A DNA stretch of 64,000 nt from Xanthomonas massiliensis (GCF_900018785.1 NZ_FCOY01000007.1:978632-1042631), one strand, 5' to 3'; shown: positions 35,234-43,933, numbered from the stretch's first letter. Numbers and translations: made by a program. Notes: generated by a model from the sequence alone, not told the origin.

Positions 35234-35989
35234 TCAGATCGCCTGGCCGCCGGAGACCTCGATCCGCTGCGCGTTGACCCAGCGGTTGGCCTCGCCGAGC
35301 AGGCTGGCGATCATCGGCCCGATGTCGTCGGGCACGCCGACGCGGCCCAGCGCGGTGATGCTGGCGATGTGCTGGTTGATCTGCGGGTTGTCGCGCACCG
35401 CGCCGCCGCCGAAGTCGGTTTCGATCGCGCCCGGCGCCACCGTGTTGACGGCGATGCCCCGGCTGCCCAGCTCCTTGGCGAGGTAGACGGTCAGCACTTC
35501 GACCGCGGCCTTGGCCGACGCGTACGCCGCGTAACCGGGATAGGCGAAGCGGGTCAACCCGCTGGACAGGTTGACGATCCGGCCACCGTCGGCGAGCAAC
35601 GGCAACAGTGCCTGGGTCAGGAAGAACACGCCCTTGAAATGCACGTTCACCAGGCGATCGAACTGCGCCTCGGTGGTGTCGGCGAACGGCGCCATGTCGC
35701 CATGGCCGGCGTTGTTGACCAGATGGTCGAAGCGATCGCGCTGCCAGGTGTCCGCCAGCGCGGCACGCACCCGCTCGACGAAGGCCGGGAAGGCGGACAC
35801 CTCGCTGGTATCCAGCTGCAGGGCGGCCGCCTTGCGGCCCAGTGCCTGGATCTCGGCGACGACGGCGTGCGCCTCCTCGGCATTGCTGCGGTAGGTCAGC
35901 AGCACGTCGCCGCCGGCGCGCGCGACATGGAGGGCGGTATTGCGGCCCAGGCCGCGGCTGGCGCCGGTGATCAGAGTGATGGTGGACAT
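35234..35989 (-). CDS. SDR family oxidoreductase
   Basis: 251-residue classical SDR from ATG 35987-35989 with an AAGGAA site. GASRGLG at 9-15, LVNNAGHGDM, IVNLSSGLTR, YASAK, and C-terminal VNAQRIEVSGGQAI. The family includes 3-oxoacyl-ACP reductase-like enzymes; substrate unknown. Divergent from an AraC-type regulator with 141 bp between, the standard arrangement for a regulated reductase. Confidence 0.93.
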   Translation of the reverse strand: MSTITLITGASRGLGRNTALHVARAGGDVLLTYRSNAEEAHAVVAEIQALGRKAAALQLDTSEVSAFPAFVERVRAALADTWQRDRFDHLVNNAGHGDMAPFADTTEAQFDRLVNVHFKGVFFLTQALLPLLADGGRIVNLSSGLTRFAYPGYAAYASAKAAVEVLTVYLAKELGSRGIAVNTVAPGAIETDFGGGAVRDNPQINQHIASITALGRVGVPDDIGPMIASLLGEANRWVNAQRIEVSGGQAI

Positions 35990-36130
35990 GTCGGGTTCCT
36001 TTTCCAGGGTGTGGGAAGCGGCGGACAGGATCGGCCGCGCGCCGGCCGGCAGGTTGCCGGAACCTCGCCAGCTCTTGCCCGATCCTCCACGCCGTCTCTG
36101 CGCCAACCGCCGAAGCGCTACGCTGGCCGC

Positions 36131-37033
36131 ATGACCGACTTGCTCGATGCTGTCCGCCGCCACGCCGATACCCATGCCCATGCCGACCACCCCGTGGCCA
36201 TACCCACGGCGATCCCGGGACTGATGGTGGTGCGTGCCGCCGTCCCCAGCGCCCTGATGCACGACCTGCAGCGGCCGATGGCCTGCCTGGTACTGCAGGG
36301 AGCCAAGCGCGTGACCATGGGCACGCGGGTGTTCGACTTCGCGGCCGGCGATTCGCTGCTGGTCACCGCCGACGTGCCCACCATCGGCCAGGTCACCCGC
36401 GCCAGCCTCGCCCAGCCGTACTACTCGCTGGTGCTGGAACTGGACCCGGCGGTGATCACCGACCTGGTCGCGCAGATGGCGCCGGATGCCGTCGCCGACC
36501 CGACCCCGGTGCGCGTGGATCCCACCGAGCACGAAACCGCCGATGCCGCACTGCGGCTGATGAAACTGCTCGACCGGCCCGCATCGCTGCCGGTGCTGCA
36601 GGCGCAGCTGGTGCGCGAGATGCACTACTGGCTGCTGGCCGGCCGGCACGGCGACGCCATCCGCAAGCTGGGCTGGCCCGAGGGCCCCGTCCAGCGCATC
36701 ACGCGCGCAGTGAAACTGCTGCGCCGCGACTACGCCCAGCCGATCCCGATCGAACGGCTGGCCGCCGAAGCCGGCATGAGCGTCTCGTCCCTCCACCAGC
36801 ACTTCAAGGCCATCACCTCGCTGTCGCCGTTGCAGTTCCAGAAGCACCTGCGCCTGCTCGAAGCGCGCCGGCTGATGCAATCCCACGGCAGCAACGCCAG
36901 CACTGCCGCCTACGCCGTCGGCTACCAGAGCGTGCCGCAGTTCACCCGCGAATACGGGCGCCTGTTCGGCCGCCCGCCCGTGGCGGATACCCGTGCGGCA
37001 ATGGCGAAAACGGAGGTTGGAGCCGAGTTATAG
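36131..37033 (+). CDS. AraC family transcriptional regulator (AraC_N cupin type)
   Basis: 300 residues from ATG 36131. AraC-type N-terminal arm region (MACLVLQGAKRVTMGTRVF, GDSLLVTADVPTIGQVTRAS) and a C-terminal double HTH (IERLAAEAGMSVSSLHQHFKAITSLSPLQFQKHLRLLEARRLM, then VGYQSVPQFTREYGRLFGRPP). Faces the SDR gene and is the likely activator of it. Confidence 0.93.
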   Translation: MTDLLDAVRRHADTHAHADHPVAIPTAIPGLMVVRAAVPSALMHDLQRPMACLVLQGAKRVTMGTRVFDFAAGDSLLVTADVPTIGQVTRASLAQPYYSLVLELDPAVITDLVAQMAPDAVADPTPVRVDPTEHETADAALRLMKLLDRPASLPVLQAQLVREMHYWLLAGRHGDAIRKLGWPEGPVQRITRAVKLLRRDYAQPIPIERLAAEAGMSVSSLHQHFKAITSLSPLQFQKHLRLLEARRLMQSHGSNASTAAYAVGYQSVPQFTREYGRLFGRPPVADTRAAMAKTEVGAEL

Positions 37034-37580
37034 GGAGGTTCTGCTCCGAACCACTCCCGTTACTCCGGGGGACATTGCTCCATCGCCTCATCGATGCCCT
37101 CGACCGGAAACTAGCGAGGAGCTGTAGTCAAAGACGAGGCCTTGAGCTTCGCCTGTGAGAAGTTAACTCTGACCCCGTTTTTGGCTTCGCGGTCGGGGAC
37201 GCCTTGCAGGTGACGGCCGGGCATGGGCTGTTGCTGATCAGTCGCAGCAAGTAGTTGTCCCGACATTTCCATAGGTCAGGCAGTCGAATTAAACGGCGCC
37301 GGCGCGTGACGCTCGGCGCCGCCCCTACGGCGCGGTAAAAAAGTGAACGCTGCCCCTGTTTCGGTGTCGAGCCGTCGGCAAGACCATCGGGGCGCCAGCC
37401 TTCCTGTGCGGCCATGCCGATGAAGCCGGCGTCCGTCGCGCCTTCAGGCGCGCCGGCGGCAAGGCGCCGGGCGCATACCGGGGCAAATCGGCGAAGGAAG
37501 CCGGTTACCGAAGGCGGGCACCCGCCGGAAGGCCGCCGCGCGCGCACCGCCCTGCGGCGATGCGTGCGGGCCGCCCGCCG
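37034..37580. other. Intergenic region with dispersed CGGGGTCAGAGTT-type motifs (547 bp)
   Basis: Two copies of a short motif on the minus strand: AAAAACGGGGTCAGAGTTAACTT (37160-37182) and AAACAGGGGCAGCGTTCACTTTTTT (37337-37361). A related copy lies at 42230-42252 on the plus strand. Such motifs are widespread near mobile-element remnants in proteobacteria. The right half holds an AraC-like fragment. Confidence 0.5.
37395..37511 (+). pseudogene. Fragment resembling the C-terminus of an AraC-family HTH
   Basis: In one frame AFLCGHADEAGVRRAFRRAGGKAPGAYRGKS matches the end of the second AraC HTH (GF-x-xx-RAFRR-G-P-AYR). No start and no upstream HTH were found, so this is a short remnant at best. 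Confidence 0.4.
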
Positions 37581-38009
37581 TCACCCGGCAATCAACAGGC
37601 TCACGTCGATGTTGCCGCGCGTGGCGTTGGAGTACGGACAGACGATGTGGGCCTGCTCGACCAGCGCCTGCAGCACGTCGCGGGCGATGCCCGGCGCGGC
37701 GATGCTCAGCTGCGCCTGGATGCCAAAACCGGTGGGAATCTGGCCGATGCCGACCTGCCCGGTGACGGTGGTGGCGGCCGGCAAGGCGACCTTCTGCTTG
37801 GCGGCCACGAACTTCAGTGCGCCGAGGAAGCAGGCCGAGTAGCCGGCGGCGAACAGCTGCTCCGGGTTCGTGCCTGGGCCGCCCGCACCGCCCAGCTCGC
37901 GCGGGGTGGACAGCTGGACGTCGAGCACCTTGTCGGACGAAGTGGCGTGGCCTTCACGGCCGCCCGTGGCGGTGGCCGTGGCGGTATAGAGGATCTTTTC
38001 GATGGACAT
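37581..38009 (-). CDS. ohr: Organic hydroperoxide resistance protein (Ohr/OsmC family)
   Basis: Thiol peroxidase that reduces organic and fatty-acid hydroperoxides using a Cys pair and lipoyl reductants. 142 residues from ATG 38007-38009 (AAGGAA site). Motifs: [43 protein letters not shown] (peroxidatic Cys), [20 protein letters not shown] (resolving Cys). Normally repressed by OhrR (MarR family), but here it faces an AraC-type gene instead. Confidence 0.94.
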   Translation of the reverse strand: MSIEKILYTATATATGGREGHATSSDKVLDVQLSTPRELGGAGGPGTNPEQLFAAGYSACFLGALKFVAAKQKVALPAATTVTGQVGIGQIPTGFGIQAQLSIAAPGIARDVLQALVEQAHIVCPYSNATRGNIDVSLLIAG

Positions 38010-38132
38010 GGCAGAGGTTCCTTGGAGATGGGCGTGTTGCGGGCGGACATCGCCCGGCGAGTGGCACTTTGCCCGCCGCGCCAAGACTTTTTGTCGCATA
38101 GAATCCTGAAAACTTGATCTGGAGTACGGGCT

Positions 38133-38966
38133 ATGGTCGATCGGCTGCAGGCGTTGATGGGGCACTTCCCGGTGCGCGCGCAGGTGTTCAATGCCGGCCC
38201 GCTGTGCGGGATCAACACCCTCGACGGCGATGGCCGGCACGGCCAGCTGCACCTGGTGCGGCGCGGCCCGGTGGAGGTCCGCTACGGCAAGACCTCGCTG
38301 CACATCCGGCGCCCCAGCCTGCTGCTGTTCCCGCGGCCGCTGGGCCACCGCTTCGTCACCGACCCGGTGCGCGGCGCGGACATGGTGTGCGCGCATCTGG
38401 ATTTCGAAGGCGGCCCGCACAACCCCGTCGCCGCCGCCCTGCCGGAGGCGGCCTGCGTGCCGCTGGACGACATCGGCGGTGCGGAACCGGTGCTGGCCCT
38501 GCTGTTCGAGGAGGCGTTCGGGCAGCGCTGCGGGCGCATGGCCGTGGTGGAGCGCCTGTTCGAAGTGGTGATGATCCAGCTGCTGCGCCAGCTGATGGAG
38601 AGCGGCGAGACGAAGGGCAGCATGCTGGCCGGCCTGTCGCACCCGCGCCTGCGCAACGCGCTGGTGGCCATGCACGAGGCACCCGCCCGGCCGTGGACCC
38701 TGGACGGCCTGGCCGCCGTGGCCGGCATGTCGCGCAGCGTGTTTGCCGCCACCTTCCGCGCCACGCTCGGCACCACGCCCGGGCACTACCTGCAGGGCTG
38801 GCGCGTGCAGCTTGCGCAGAAGGCCCTGCAGCGCGGCCGCCCGCTGAAGGCCGTTGCCGCCGAAACCGGCTACGGCAGCGAAGCCGCCCTCTCCCGCGCG
38901 TTCAAGGCCCACACCGGCCAATCCCCGCGCGCGTGGAAACGCGGCCTGCCGGCCACGATGCCCTGA
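38133..38966 (+). CDS. AraC family transcriptional regulator (cupin_6 type)
   Basis: 277 residues. N-terminal cupin-like sensor ([44 protein letters not shown]) and C-terminal AraC double HTH ([66 protein letters not shown]). It faces ohr with 123 bp between; the shared region carries an A+T patch (ACTTTTTGTCGCATAGAAT) fitting a promoter. Confidence 0.92.
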   Translation: MVDRLQALMGHFPVRAQVFNAGPLCGINTLDGDGRHGQLHLVRRGPVEVRYGKTSLHIRRPSLLLFPRPLGHRFVTDPVRGADMVCAHLDFEGGPHNPVAAALPEAACVPLDDIGGAEPVLALLFEEAFGQRCGRMAVVERLFEVVMIQLLRQLMESGETKGSMLAGLSHPRLRNALVAMHEAPARPWTLDGLAAVAGMSRSVFAATFRATLGTTPGHYLQGWRVQLAQKALQRGRPLKAVAAETGYGSEAALSRAFKAHTGQSPRAWKRGLPATMP

Positions 38967-39097
38967 GCACGACGGACGCGAACCATCGGCTCCGCCACGC
39001 TGTCCGAATGCCCACACCGCTTCATTCCGGCCAGCTTGTCGGCACGCGCCGCATCCGCTTGCCGACAATGGGCTGACAAGCCCCGTTGCCCGCACTA

Positions 39098-39454
39098 ATG
39101 TCCCCCTACGAGGATTTCGCGAGCCGCCTGCGGCAGATGCTGGACCGCGCCCCTTTCGTGCCAGGCCTCGGAAGAACGAGCGCCCTGGCGCACCGCTACG
39201 CGGTATCGCGCGAGACAGCCCGCAAATGGCTCACCGGCCTCGCATTGCCCGAGCTGCCGCGCATCATCGAGCTGGCCCGGGACTTCGACGCCAGCTTCGA
39301 ATGGCTCGCCACCGGCCGCGGGCACGTCAACCTGAGCGTGAAGGAACCCTCCGCCACCTACCGGCGCCTCACCGAAAGCGAGAGCCGCATGCTCGACGCC
39401 TTCCACAACCTGTCCGAGGACAAGCGGCAGTTGCTGGTGGAGTTTCTGTCCTAG
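39098..39454 (+). CDS. Small XRE/phage-repressor-like DNA-binding protein
   Basis: 118 residues from ATG 39098. HTH around [37 protein letters not shown], then [12 protein letters not shown], the typical linker of CI-like repressors, and a C-terminal helix ending [14 protein letters not shown]. No peptidase domain. It borders the SymE/DUF5343 accessory stretch and may be a relic of an integrated element; role unknown. Confidence 0.75.
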   Translation: MSPYEDFASRLRQMLDRAPFVPGLGRTSALAHRYAVSRETARKWLTGLALPELPRIIELARDFDASFEWLATGRGHVNLSVKEPSATYRRLTESESRMLDAFHNLSEDKRQLLVEFLS

Positions 39455-39636
39455 GCCACCTCCTCGACCCGTCTCCGGTTCACCGGCCGCACTACGCCGG
39501 ATTGAGGCATTGTTCCATCGGAACCGGTGGAACCTGGGCCAGAGACGAACTCCTTGAACCTCGTCCGTAGAGCGAACCCTGGCCCAAGTTTCTTGGTGAT
39601 TTGCGCGCAGTCAGCACCGCGCCGCTGACTCCCCCA

Positions 39637-40014
39637 TCAGCCGGGCCGGCTGCCTGCCGCGTACCCGGGCGCGCTCGGATCGACGGTCACCACCAACTCG
39701 CCTTCGCGTACGACGAGGCGCAGCTTGCTGCCGATGGCGAAGCCCAACCGTTCCAGCCAGTACCCACGCAGGCGCAGCGTGGGCACGCGCTGCGCGCTGG
39801 TGGCGTAGTAGCCGTAGCCAACGGTGCAGTGCTGCGGCGGACGCGGGCGGTGCGGCTTGCGTGGCGTGCGAACGCGCTCGGCAACTTCGAGCGCAGCAAC
39901 CTGATCGGCCGTGGGCATCGGTGTGGGCGGCGGTTCGACATAGGCCCAGGTCAGATCGTGGGGCGGCGCGTGCTTGCACGGCGTGGGAGTGATTCTGAAT
40001 TTCGGTTTACGCAT
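39637..40014 (-). CDS. SymE family type I toxin-like protein
   Basis: 125 residues from ATG 40012-40014, after a strong GGAGGG site. The C-terminal half carries the SymE/AbrB-fold signature: VPTLRLRGYWLERLGFAIGSKLRLVVREGELVVTVD. N-terminal half is Pro/Arg-rich and not conserved. In E. coli, SymE is an SOS-induced RNA-damaging toxin silenced by the antisense RNA SymR. No LexA-type box was found here. An antisense RNA over 40000-40050 is possible but unproven. Coupled with the small gene upstream (37 bp). Confidence 0.78.
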   Translation of the reverse strand: MRKPKFRITPTPCKHAPPHDLTWAYVEPPPTPMPTADQVAALEVAERVRTPRKPHRPRPPQHCTVGYGYYATSAQRVPTLRLRGYWLERLGFAIGSKLRLVVREGELVVTVDPSAPGYAAGSRPG

Positions 40015-40051
40015 GGCAAAGCCCTCCTGCAGACAGAAAGTCGTTGTTCGA

Positions 40052-40381
40052 TCAGCCGCGCGAGGCGTGCGGCTGGCTGTCGTGCGACTCGCTGGCGGGC
40101 GGTGGCGAGCGATGGGGCTTCGATTCAAGCCGCTGCTCGCCGACCTGATCGACAAGACTGCGCGCCGTGCGGGCGGCTTCGTACATGACACCGCCGAGTG
40201 TCGGCAGGGTCTTTTCGTCCAGCAGCACGGAACGCCCGAGCGACATGACGTCGCTCACAGCGATGAGCGTGGCGATCGTGCGGTCGAGCGCGTCGATCTG
40301 GTCGAGCGTGATACCGAAGGCGAAATGGGCGTGGGACAGCGGCGCGGATTGCGCAGACGTGGCTTGGGTTTCGTGGGACAT
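40052..40381 (-). CDS. Small conserved protein upstream of symE (DUF6124/DUF3077-like)
   Basis: 109 residues from ATG 40379-40381 after AGGAG. Central helical part FAFGITLDQIDALDRTIATLIAVSDVMS...VMYEAARTARSLVDQV resembles the short helical DUF6124 (formerly DUF3077) proteins. The tail is Ser/His/Pro-rich. It precedes the SymE-like gene in the same operon. Function unknown; the family assignment is tentative. Confidence 0.6.
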   Translation of the reverse strand: MSHETQATSAQSAPLSHAHFAFGITLDQIDALDRTIATLIAVSDVMSLGRSVLLDEKTLPTLGGVMYEAARTARSLVDQVGEQRLESKPHRSPPPASESHDSQPHASRG

Positions 40382-41060
40382 GGTGGACTCCTGTTTGATG
40401 GAGTCCGTCACCCCTGACGCCAATCAGAGGTGGCGGACGGTGCGGGTTGGCGTACCGGCAACAGGCATCCGGCGCCCCGAAGGGCCCACGCACCGCCCGC
40501 CATAGAACTGGCAGGTACACGCCGCACCGATACTGGGCATGAAAAAAGCGCCGAGCTTCGGTGAGGGCGCTGATGCGCCTATTGGTCGGGACGCCAATCC
40601 CGGTCGCCGGATTGACGGCGACGAGCTAGAGATACTGCGCGAGAAAAGCGGAGTCAAGGGCAGAGTTTCCACCCGGATGACAAATCCTCGTCCCGGGACT
40701 ATGGTTGCCCAAGGAACGGGGGTTCTGGCATGAGACGCAGCACGGAAAGTAAAGAACTCGGCGCACTGACAATCCTTCTGAGATCGGTTGTGCTCGCTGT
40801 CGGTACAGCCAACCTCACAGCAAGAATTTACGACCTCATTGTGGCGGCTTTCCCACCATGGCGGAATGCTGGCGCAAGACTTCACCCAATAATCGGGCGC
40901 CACGCTCCCCCTTGGCGTGGATGACGTTGGCCATCTGCTCCATGCCAGAGTTATTTATATTTGCGCAAGAGATGCCGCAGGCTAGAACTACTGATCGACG
41001 AAGTTTTCCGCCATAGCAAAAATTAATTAATTCTCAATAATCCAAAAAGGCAGCTAAATA
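40382..41060. other. Leader of the symE operon and left edge of the A+T-rich island (679 bp)
   Basis: The G+C-rich left half holds the leader of the minus-strand operon with the terminator at 40542-40571. From about 40740 the base composition drops visibly. Short ORFs (40539-40733, 40730-40924) lack ribosome sites and motifs. The last 150 bp before the DUF5343 gene are strongly A+T-rich (AAAATTAATTAATTCTCAATAAT) and must carry its promoter. Confidence 0.5.
40542..40571 (-). terminator. Minus-strand terminator or attenuator hairpin upstream of the symE operon
   Basis: On the minus strand AGCGCC (40566-40571) pairs with GGCGCT (40547-40552) and is followed at once by six T residues (A run 40542-40547). 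It lies about 160 bp before the first gene of the operon, so it could be an attenuator or the end of a small upstream RNA. Confidence 0.6.
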
Positions 41061-41696
41061 ATGTCTGAATTCTCTTACACAACTGTTCCAGGAAAGATTA
41101 AGCCGCTTCTCGAAAAGATTCGTAGCGTCGGAATTCCCAAAAAAGCAACGGTTCAATGGCTAAAAACAATCGGATTTACTTCAAGTAATGATAAAACTTT
41201 GCTTGGAATTCTAAAAACAGTGTCCCTAATAGATGCAAGTGGAATACCGACCTCAACTTGGTCAGCTTATCGGGGGGCGAGCCATCGTGCAGTCCTTGGA
41301 CAAACAATTCAAACCGGATATGCAGAACTCTTTGCAGTTTACGCAGATGCGTGGGATCGTCCAAACAGCGAACTTGAGCATGTCTTCGCAACCAGCACCA
41401 GTGCCGGGAAACAGGTGGTTTCGAAGACTGTAGCCTCTTTTAAAGCACTTTGCGAATGCGCAGATTTCAAATCTGCTCCTGGCCACGATTCACAATCAGT
41501 GCAAACTACAACACCGCTGCATGCTCCTGTTTCTGAGATAGCGGAAACTCCCCAGGGAGACACAAGCAAGAGAACAAGTCCTTCCATCCATATCGACCTA
41601 CAAATCCATGTATCTCCTGAAGCATCGTCAGATCAAATAGATCAAATTTTTAGAAGTATGGCCAAGCATCTCTATGGCGCCAAGGATACGCCATGA
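41061..41696 (+). CDS. DUF5343 family protein
   Basis: 211 residues from ATG 41061. Full-length family pattern: YTTVPGKIKPLLEKIRSVGIPKKATVQWLKTIGFTSSNDKTLLGILK, LIDASGIPTSTW, AELFAVYADAW, SKTVASFKALCECADF. A variable, Ser/Thr-rich linker and a SIHIDLQIHVSPEASSDQIDQIFRSMAKHLYG tail follow. Such proteins occur in accessory regions, often with HEPN-like partners, and are suspected of antiphage roles. A+T-rich codons differ sharply from neighbours, indicating transfer. It overlaps the next gene by ATGA. Confidence 0.88.
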   Translation: MSEFSYTTVPGKIKPLLEKIRSVGIPKKATVQWLKTIGFTSSNDKTLLGILKTVSLIDASGIPTSTWSAYRGASHRAVLGQTIQTGYAELFAVYADAWDRPNSELEHVFATSTSAGKQVVSKTVASFKALCECADFKSAPGHDSQSVQTTTPLHAPVSEIAETPQGDTSKRTSPSIHIDLQIHVSPEASSDQIDQIFRSMAKHLYGAKDTP

Positions 41697-42208
41697 CATC
41701 CACGCTCATTAATTTTCTCAATGCAGCAAAAGCTATAGATCAAGATATTAGAGTTCAACTTGGCCCTCCAGAGGAAGGCCTCATATCGGACACTCACAGA
41801 GTTATTCCTCGACCCCTTATTCGAGGAACTCGGGGGTACATAGAGAAGGTTGCTAATCAAGCTAATGGCTGTTACGAAAACGGGTGGTATGACGCTTGTG
41901 CGGTAATGCTTCGAAGACTAATTGAAACCCTCATAATTGAGTCATTCGAAAAGCACGCCATATCCAGCAAAATAAAAAACTCTTCGGGGGATTTTTTTTA
42001 TCTCAGGGATTTAATCACAAAAACCATCTCCGAACAGTCTTGGAACCTAAGTCGAAACTGTAAGCAGGCACTCCCAAAACTAAAAGACATCGGAGATAAA
42101 TCCGCACATAGCCGCCGATATGTTGCGCAACGAGGCGACATCGACCCACTTTTGGGCGAAATCCGCCTCGTAGTTCAAGAACTACTGTTCCTCAGCGGGT
42201 TAAAGTGA
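41693..42208 (+). CDS. DUF4145/HEPN-like protein, partner of the DUF5343 protein
   Basis: 171 residues; ATG 41693 overlaps the DUF5343 stop by 4 bp (ATGA). Helical body with YIEKVANQANGCYENGWYDACAVMLRRLIETLIIESFEKH and a DUF4145-like ending KDIGDKSAHSRR (compare G-N-x-A-H of the family). The H is kept but the usual Asn is Asp. HEPN proteins of defense loci are often RNases; the classical R-x4-6-H motif is not clear here. The tight coupling suggests a two-subunit system; function is inference. Confidence 0.78.
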   Translation: MTSTLINFLNAAKAIDQDIRVQLGPPEEGLISDTHRVIPRPLIRGTRGYIEKVANQANGCYENGWYDACAVMLRRLIETLIIESFEKHAISSKIKNSSGDFFYLRDLITKTISEQSWNLSRNCKQALPKLKDIGDKSAHSRRYVAQRGDIDPLLGEIRLVVQELLFLSGLK

Positions 42209-42263
42209 ACAAAGCGAGGCAGTTAAGATAACGGAGTCAGGTTCGCTTTTTTGCGATCCGACC

Positions 42264-42342
42264 AACTTCATCGGTCGATCAGTCCAACGGCCACTTGCGC
42301 ACCGGCAGCGACGAGCATCAGCACGTACCGATCAAGGAAAGA
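42264..42342 (+). pseudogene. Fragment of a paralogue of the downstream lipoprotein
   Basis: DQSNGHLRTGSDEHQHVPIK in one frame closely matches DQATGHLNTGSDEYQRVPAK, the C-terminal end of the lipoprotein at 42641-42973. The DNA match begins at AACTTC and is interrupted by a one-base shift. It is the tail of a second, now lost, copy. Confidence 0.65.
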
Positions 42343-42379
42343 CATTACGGAGGGCCTGCGCTGCAAACCATTTCATGCA

Positions 42380-42590
42380 GAAGACGAATCTCCCATCGCA
42401 ACCTGCCGGCGATGCTTGATCGAAGCATTCGATCAACAACTCAGTCAGCACGCGCACCTTGCGGCTGGGGTGCGGGCCGGGTGGACGGATGACATAGATG
42501 CCGGCCGGCAGCGGGAAAACAGGGATCAGAGTGCACTTCCAACGCGATAGGCATCTGACACCCTGCGCCCCCAGCGCGTTGACTTCCCGT
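42380..42590 (-). pseudogene. LysR-family regulator C-terminal fragment
   Basis: Read on the minus strand, LIPVFPLPAGIYVIRPPG and HPSRKVRVLTELLIECF form the conserved end of a LysR substrate-binding domain. No DNA-binding domain is present, and flanks are frameshifted, so it is a remnant. Confidence 0.65.
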
Positions 42591-42640
42591 ACATCCGAGA
42601 TTCTTCATCCTCGCCCTGGCTTCAATATCTGGAGAGCGGG

Positions 42641-42973
42641 ATGACAAAGTGGATGGGTGCCGTGCTGGCCGTGGCAATGCTGGTGGCCGGGTGCGCCAAG
42701 GTGGAGGGCGAGAAGTTCGTCGGCCACTGGGTCAATGTGCAGTCGCAGGACGATGTGATGGATATCGAGCGCAACGGGGAGTCCTTCATGGTGCGCAACA
42801 CCACGCCGAGGTTCTTCAGCCGCAAGCCCAAGACCGAGAATTACCCGGCCATCTACAAGGATGGCGTGCTGCAGGTCTCCAACGACGGCGAGACGGTGAA
42901 CTTCGCCATCGACCAGGCCACTGGCCACCTCAACACTGGCAGCGACGAGTACCAGCGCGTTCCGGCGAAGTAA
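42641..42973 (+). CDS. Small lipoprotein of unknown function
   Basis: 110 residues from ATG 42641 after a GGAGAG site. Lipoprotein signal MTKWMGAVLAVAMLVAGC with lipobox LVAGC, then a beta-rich domain (FVGHWVNVQSQDDVMDIERNGESFMVRN, YPAIYKDGVLQVSNDGETVNFAIDQATGHL). Family not recognised by name. A truncated second copy of its 3' end is 300 bp upstream, suggesting past duplication. Confidence 0.78.
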   Translation: MTKWMGAVLAVAMLVAGCAKVEGEKFVGHWVNVQSQDDVMDIERNGESFMVRNTTPRFFSRKPKTENYPAIYKDGVLQVSNDGETVNFAIDQATGHLNTGSDEYQRVPAK

Positions 42974-43024
42974 GCGCGCAGCCTGCGCATGAGGTCTCCG
43001 ACGGAGGCTCGCCCCGGGGCCGTC

Positions 43025-43933
43025 TCAGGCCGGCGCAAGCGGTCCACGCGTCGCGGTGAAGCAACGATTTTCGCCGGTGATCGGGTCCTCGAACGCCAGC
43101 GCGTGCGCGAACAGCTGCAGCGGCCTCTCCGGATCGTCCGGCCGCTGTTCCTGCAGCTGCGGGTAGAAGCGGTCGTGCAGGATCGGTGCGCCCAGCGCCG
43201 CCATGTGCACCCGCAGCTGGTGCTTGTGCCCGGTGATCGGCTGCAGCCGGTAGGTCCAGGTGTCCTCGCCGCGGGCGACCACGTCGATCACGGTTTCGCT
43301 GTTCGGCTCGCCCGCAGCCTCGCGCATGCGGAAGAACGGTTCGCCCGGCTCCAGGCGGCTGCGGCGCACATGCGGGAACGCCAGTCCCGGCAATGGCGGC
43401 GCAAGCGCCAGGTAGTGCTTGCGGATGCGCCGCTCGCGGAACAGCGCCTGGTAGCGGCCGCGGCTGGTCGGGTCGGCGGAGAACAGCACCAACCCGGCGG
43501 TCTCCCGGTCGATGCGGTGCAGCGGCACGAGCGACGGGTTGTCCAGTCGCCGCACCAGCCGCGTCAGCAGCGTCTCGCGCACGTAGGCGCCGGTGGGCGC
43601 CACCGGCAGGAAGTGCGGCTTACACGCCACGACCAGGTGCGCGTCGGCATGCACCACGATTTCGGCGAAGGGGATGGCCAGCTCGTCCGCCACCTCGCGG
43701 AAGTAGTGGATCTCGGCGCCGCGCCGGTAGGGAGCCGCGGCGTCGAGCGGGCGCCCGTCCGCGTCCAGCACGCGCCCCCGCTCGAAGCGTTCGCGCCACG
43801 TACCCGCGTCCACGCCCGGGAAGCGTGCACACAGCGCTTCCAGCACCGTTGCCCAGGGCCCTGGGGGCAGTTGGAGGCGACTGGCGGGGATGCCGTCGCG
43901 TGTGGGGCGTACGTAACCGCGGTCAGTGTGCAT
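43025..43933 (-). CDS. RluA family RNA pseudouridine synthase
   Basis: 302 residues from ATG 43931-43933. Catalytic motif HRIDRETAGLVLFS with the essential Asp, preceded by VVACKPHFLPVAP and followed by RKHYLAL, QPITGHKHQLRVHMA and APILHDRFYPQ, all of the RluA class. The N-terminal 90 residues are an S4-like or leader region. Closest in layout to tRNA pseudouridine-32/23S rRNA-746 type synthases; the exact target is uncertain. Confidence 0.92.
   Translation of the reverse strand: MHTDRGYVRPTRDGIPASRLQLPPGPWATVLEALCARFPGVDAGTWRERFERGRVLDADGRPLDAAAPYRRGAEIHYFREVADELAIPFAEIVVHADAHLVVACKPHFLPVAPTGAYVRETLLTRLVRRLDNPSLVPLHRIDRETAGLVLFSADPTSRGRYQALFRERRIRKHYLALAPPLPGLAFPHVRRSRLEPGEPFFRMREAAGEPNSETVIDVVARGEDTWTYRLQPITGHKHQLRVHMAALGAPILHDRFYPQLQEQRPDDPERPLQLFAHALAFEDPITGENRCFTATRGPLAPA

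Larger units (their letters stand above)
42209..42640. other. Right edge of the island, containing gene fragments (432 bp)
   Basis: Holds a CGGAGTCAGGTTCGCTTTTTT motif (42230-42252), a fragment of a lipoprotein gene (about 42264-42342) and, on the minus strand, a LysR C-terminal fragment (about 42380-42590). The mix of fragments marks a former insertion or deletion end. Confidence 0.6.

Noticed and set aside
40539-40924. Two short plus-strand ORFs before the DUF5343 gene
   Set aside because: No ribosome site, no motif, and they overlap the terminator hairpin of the opposite strand.
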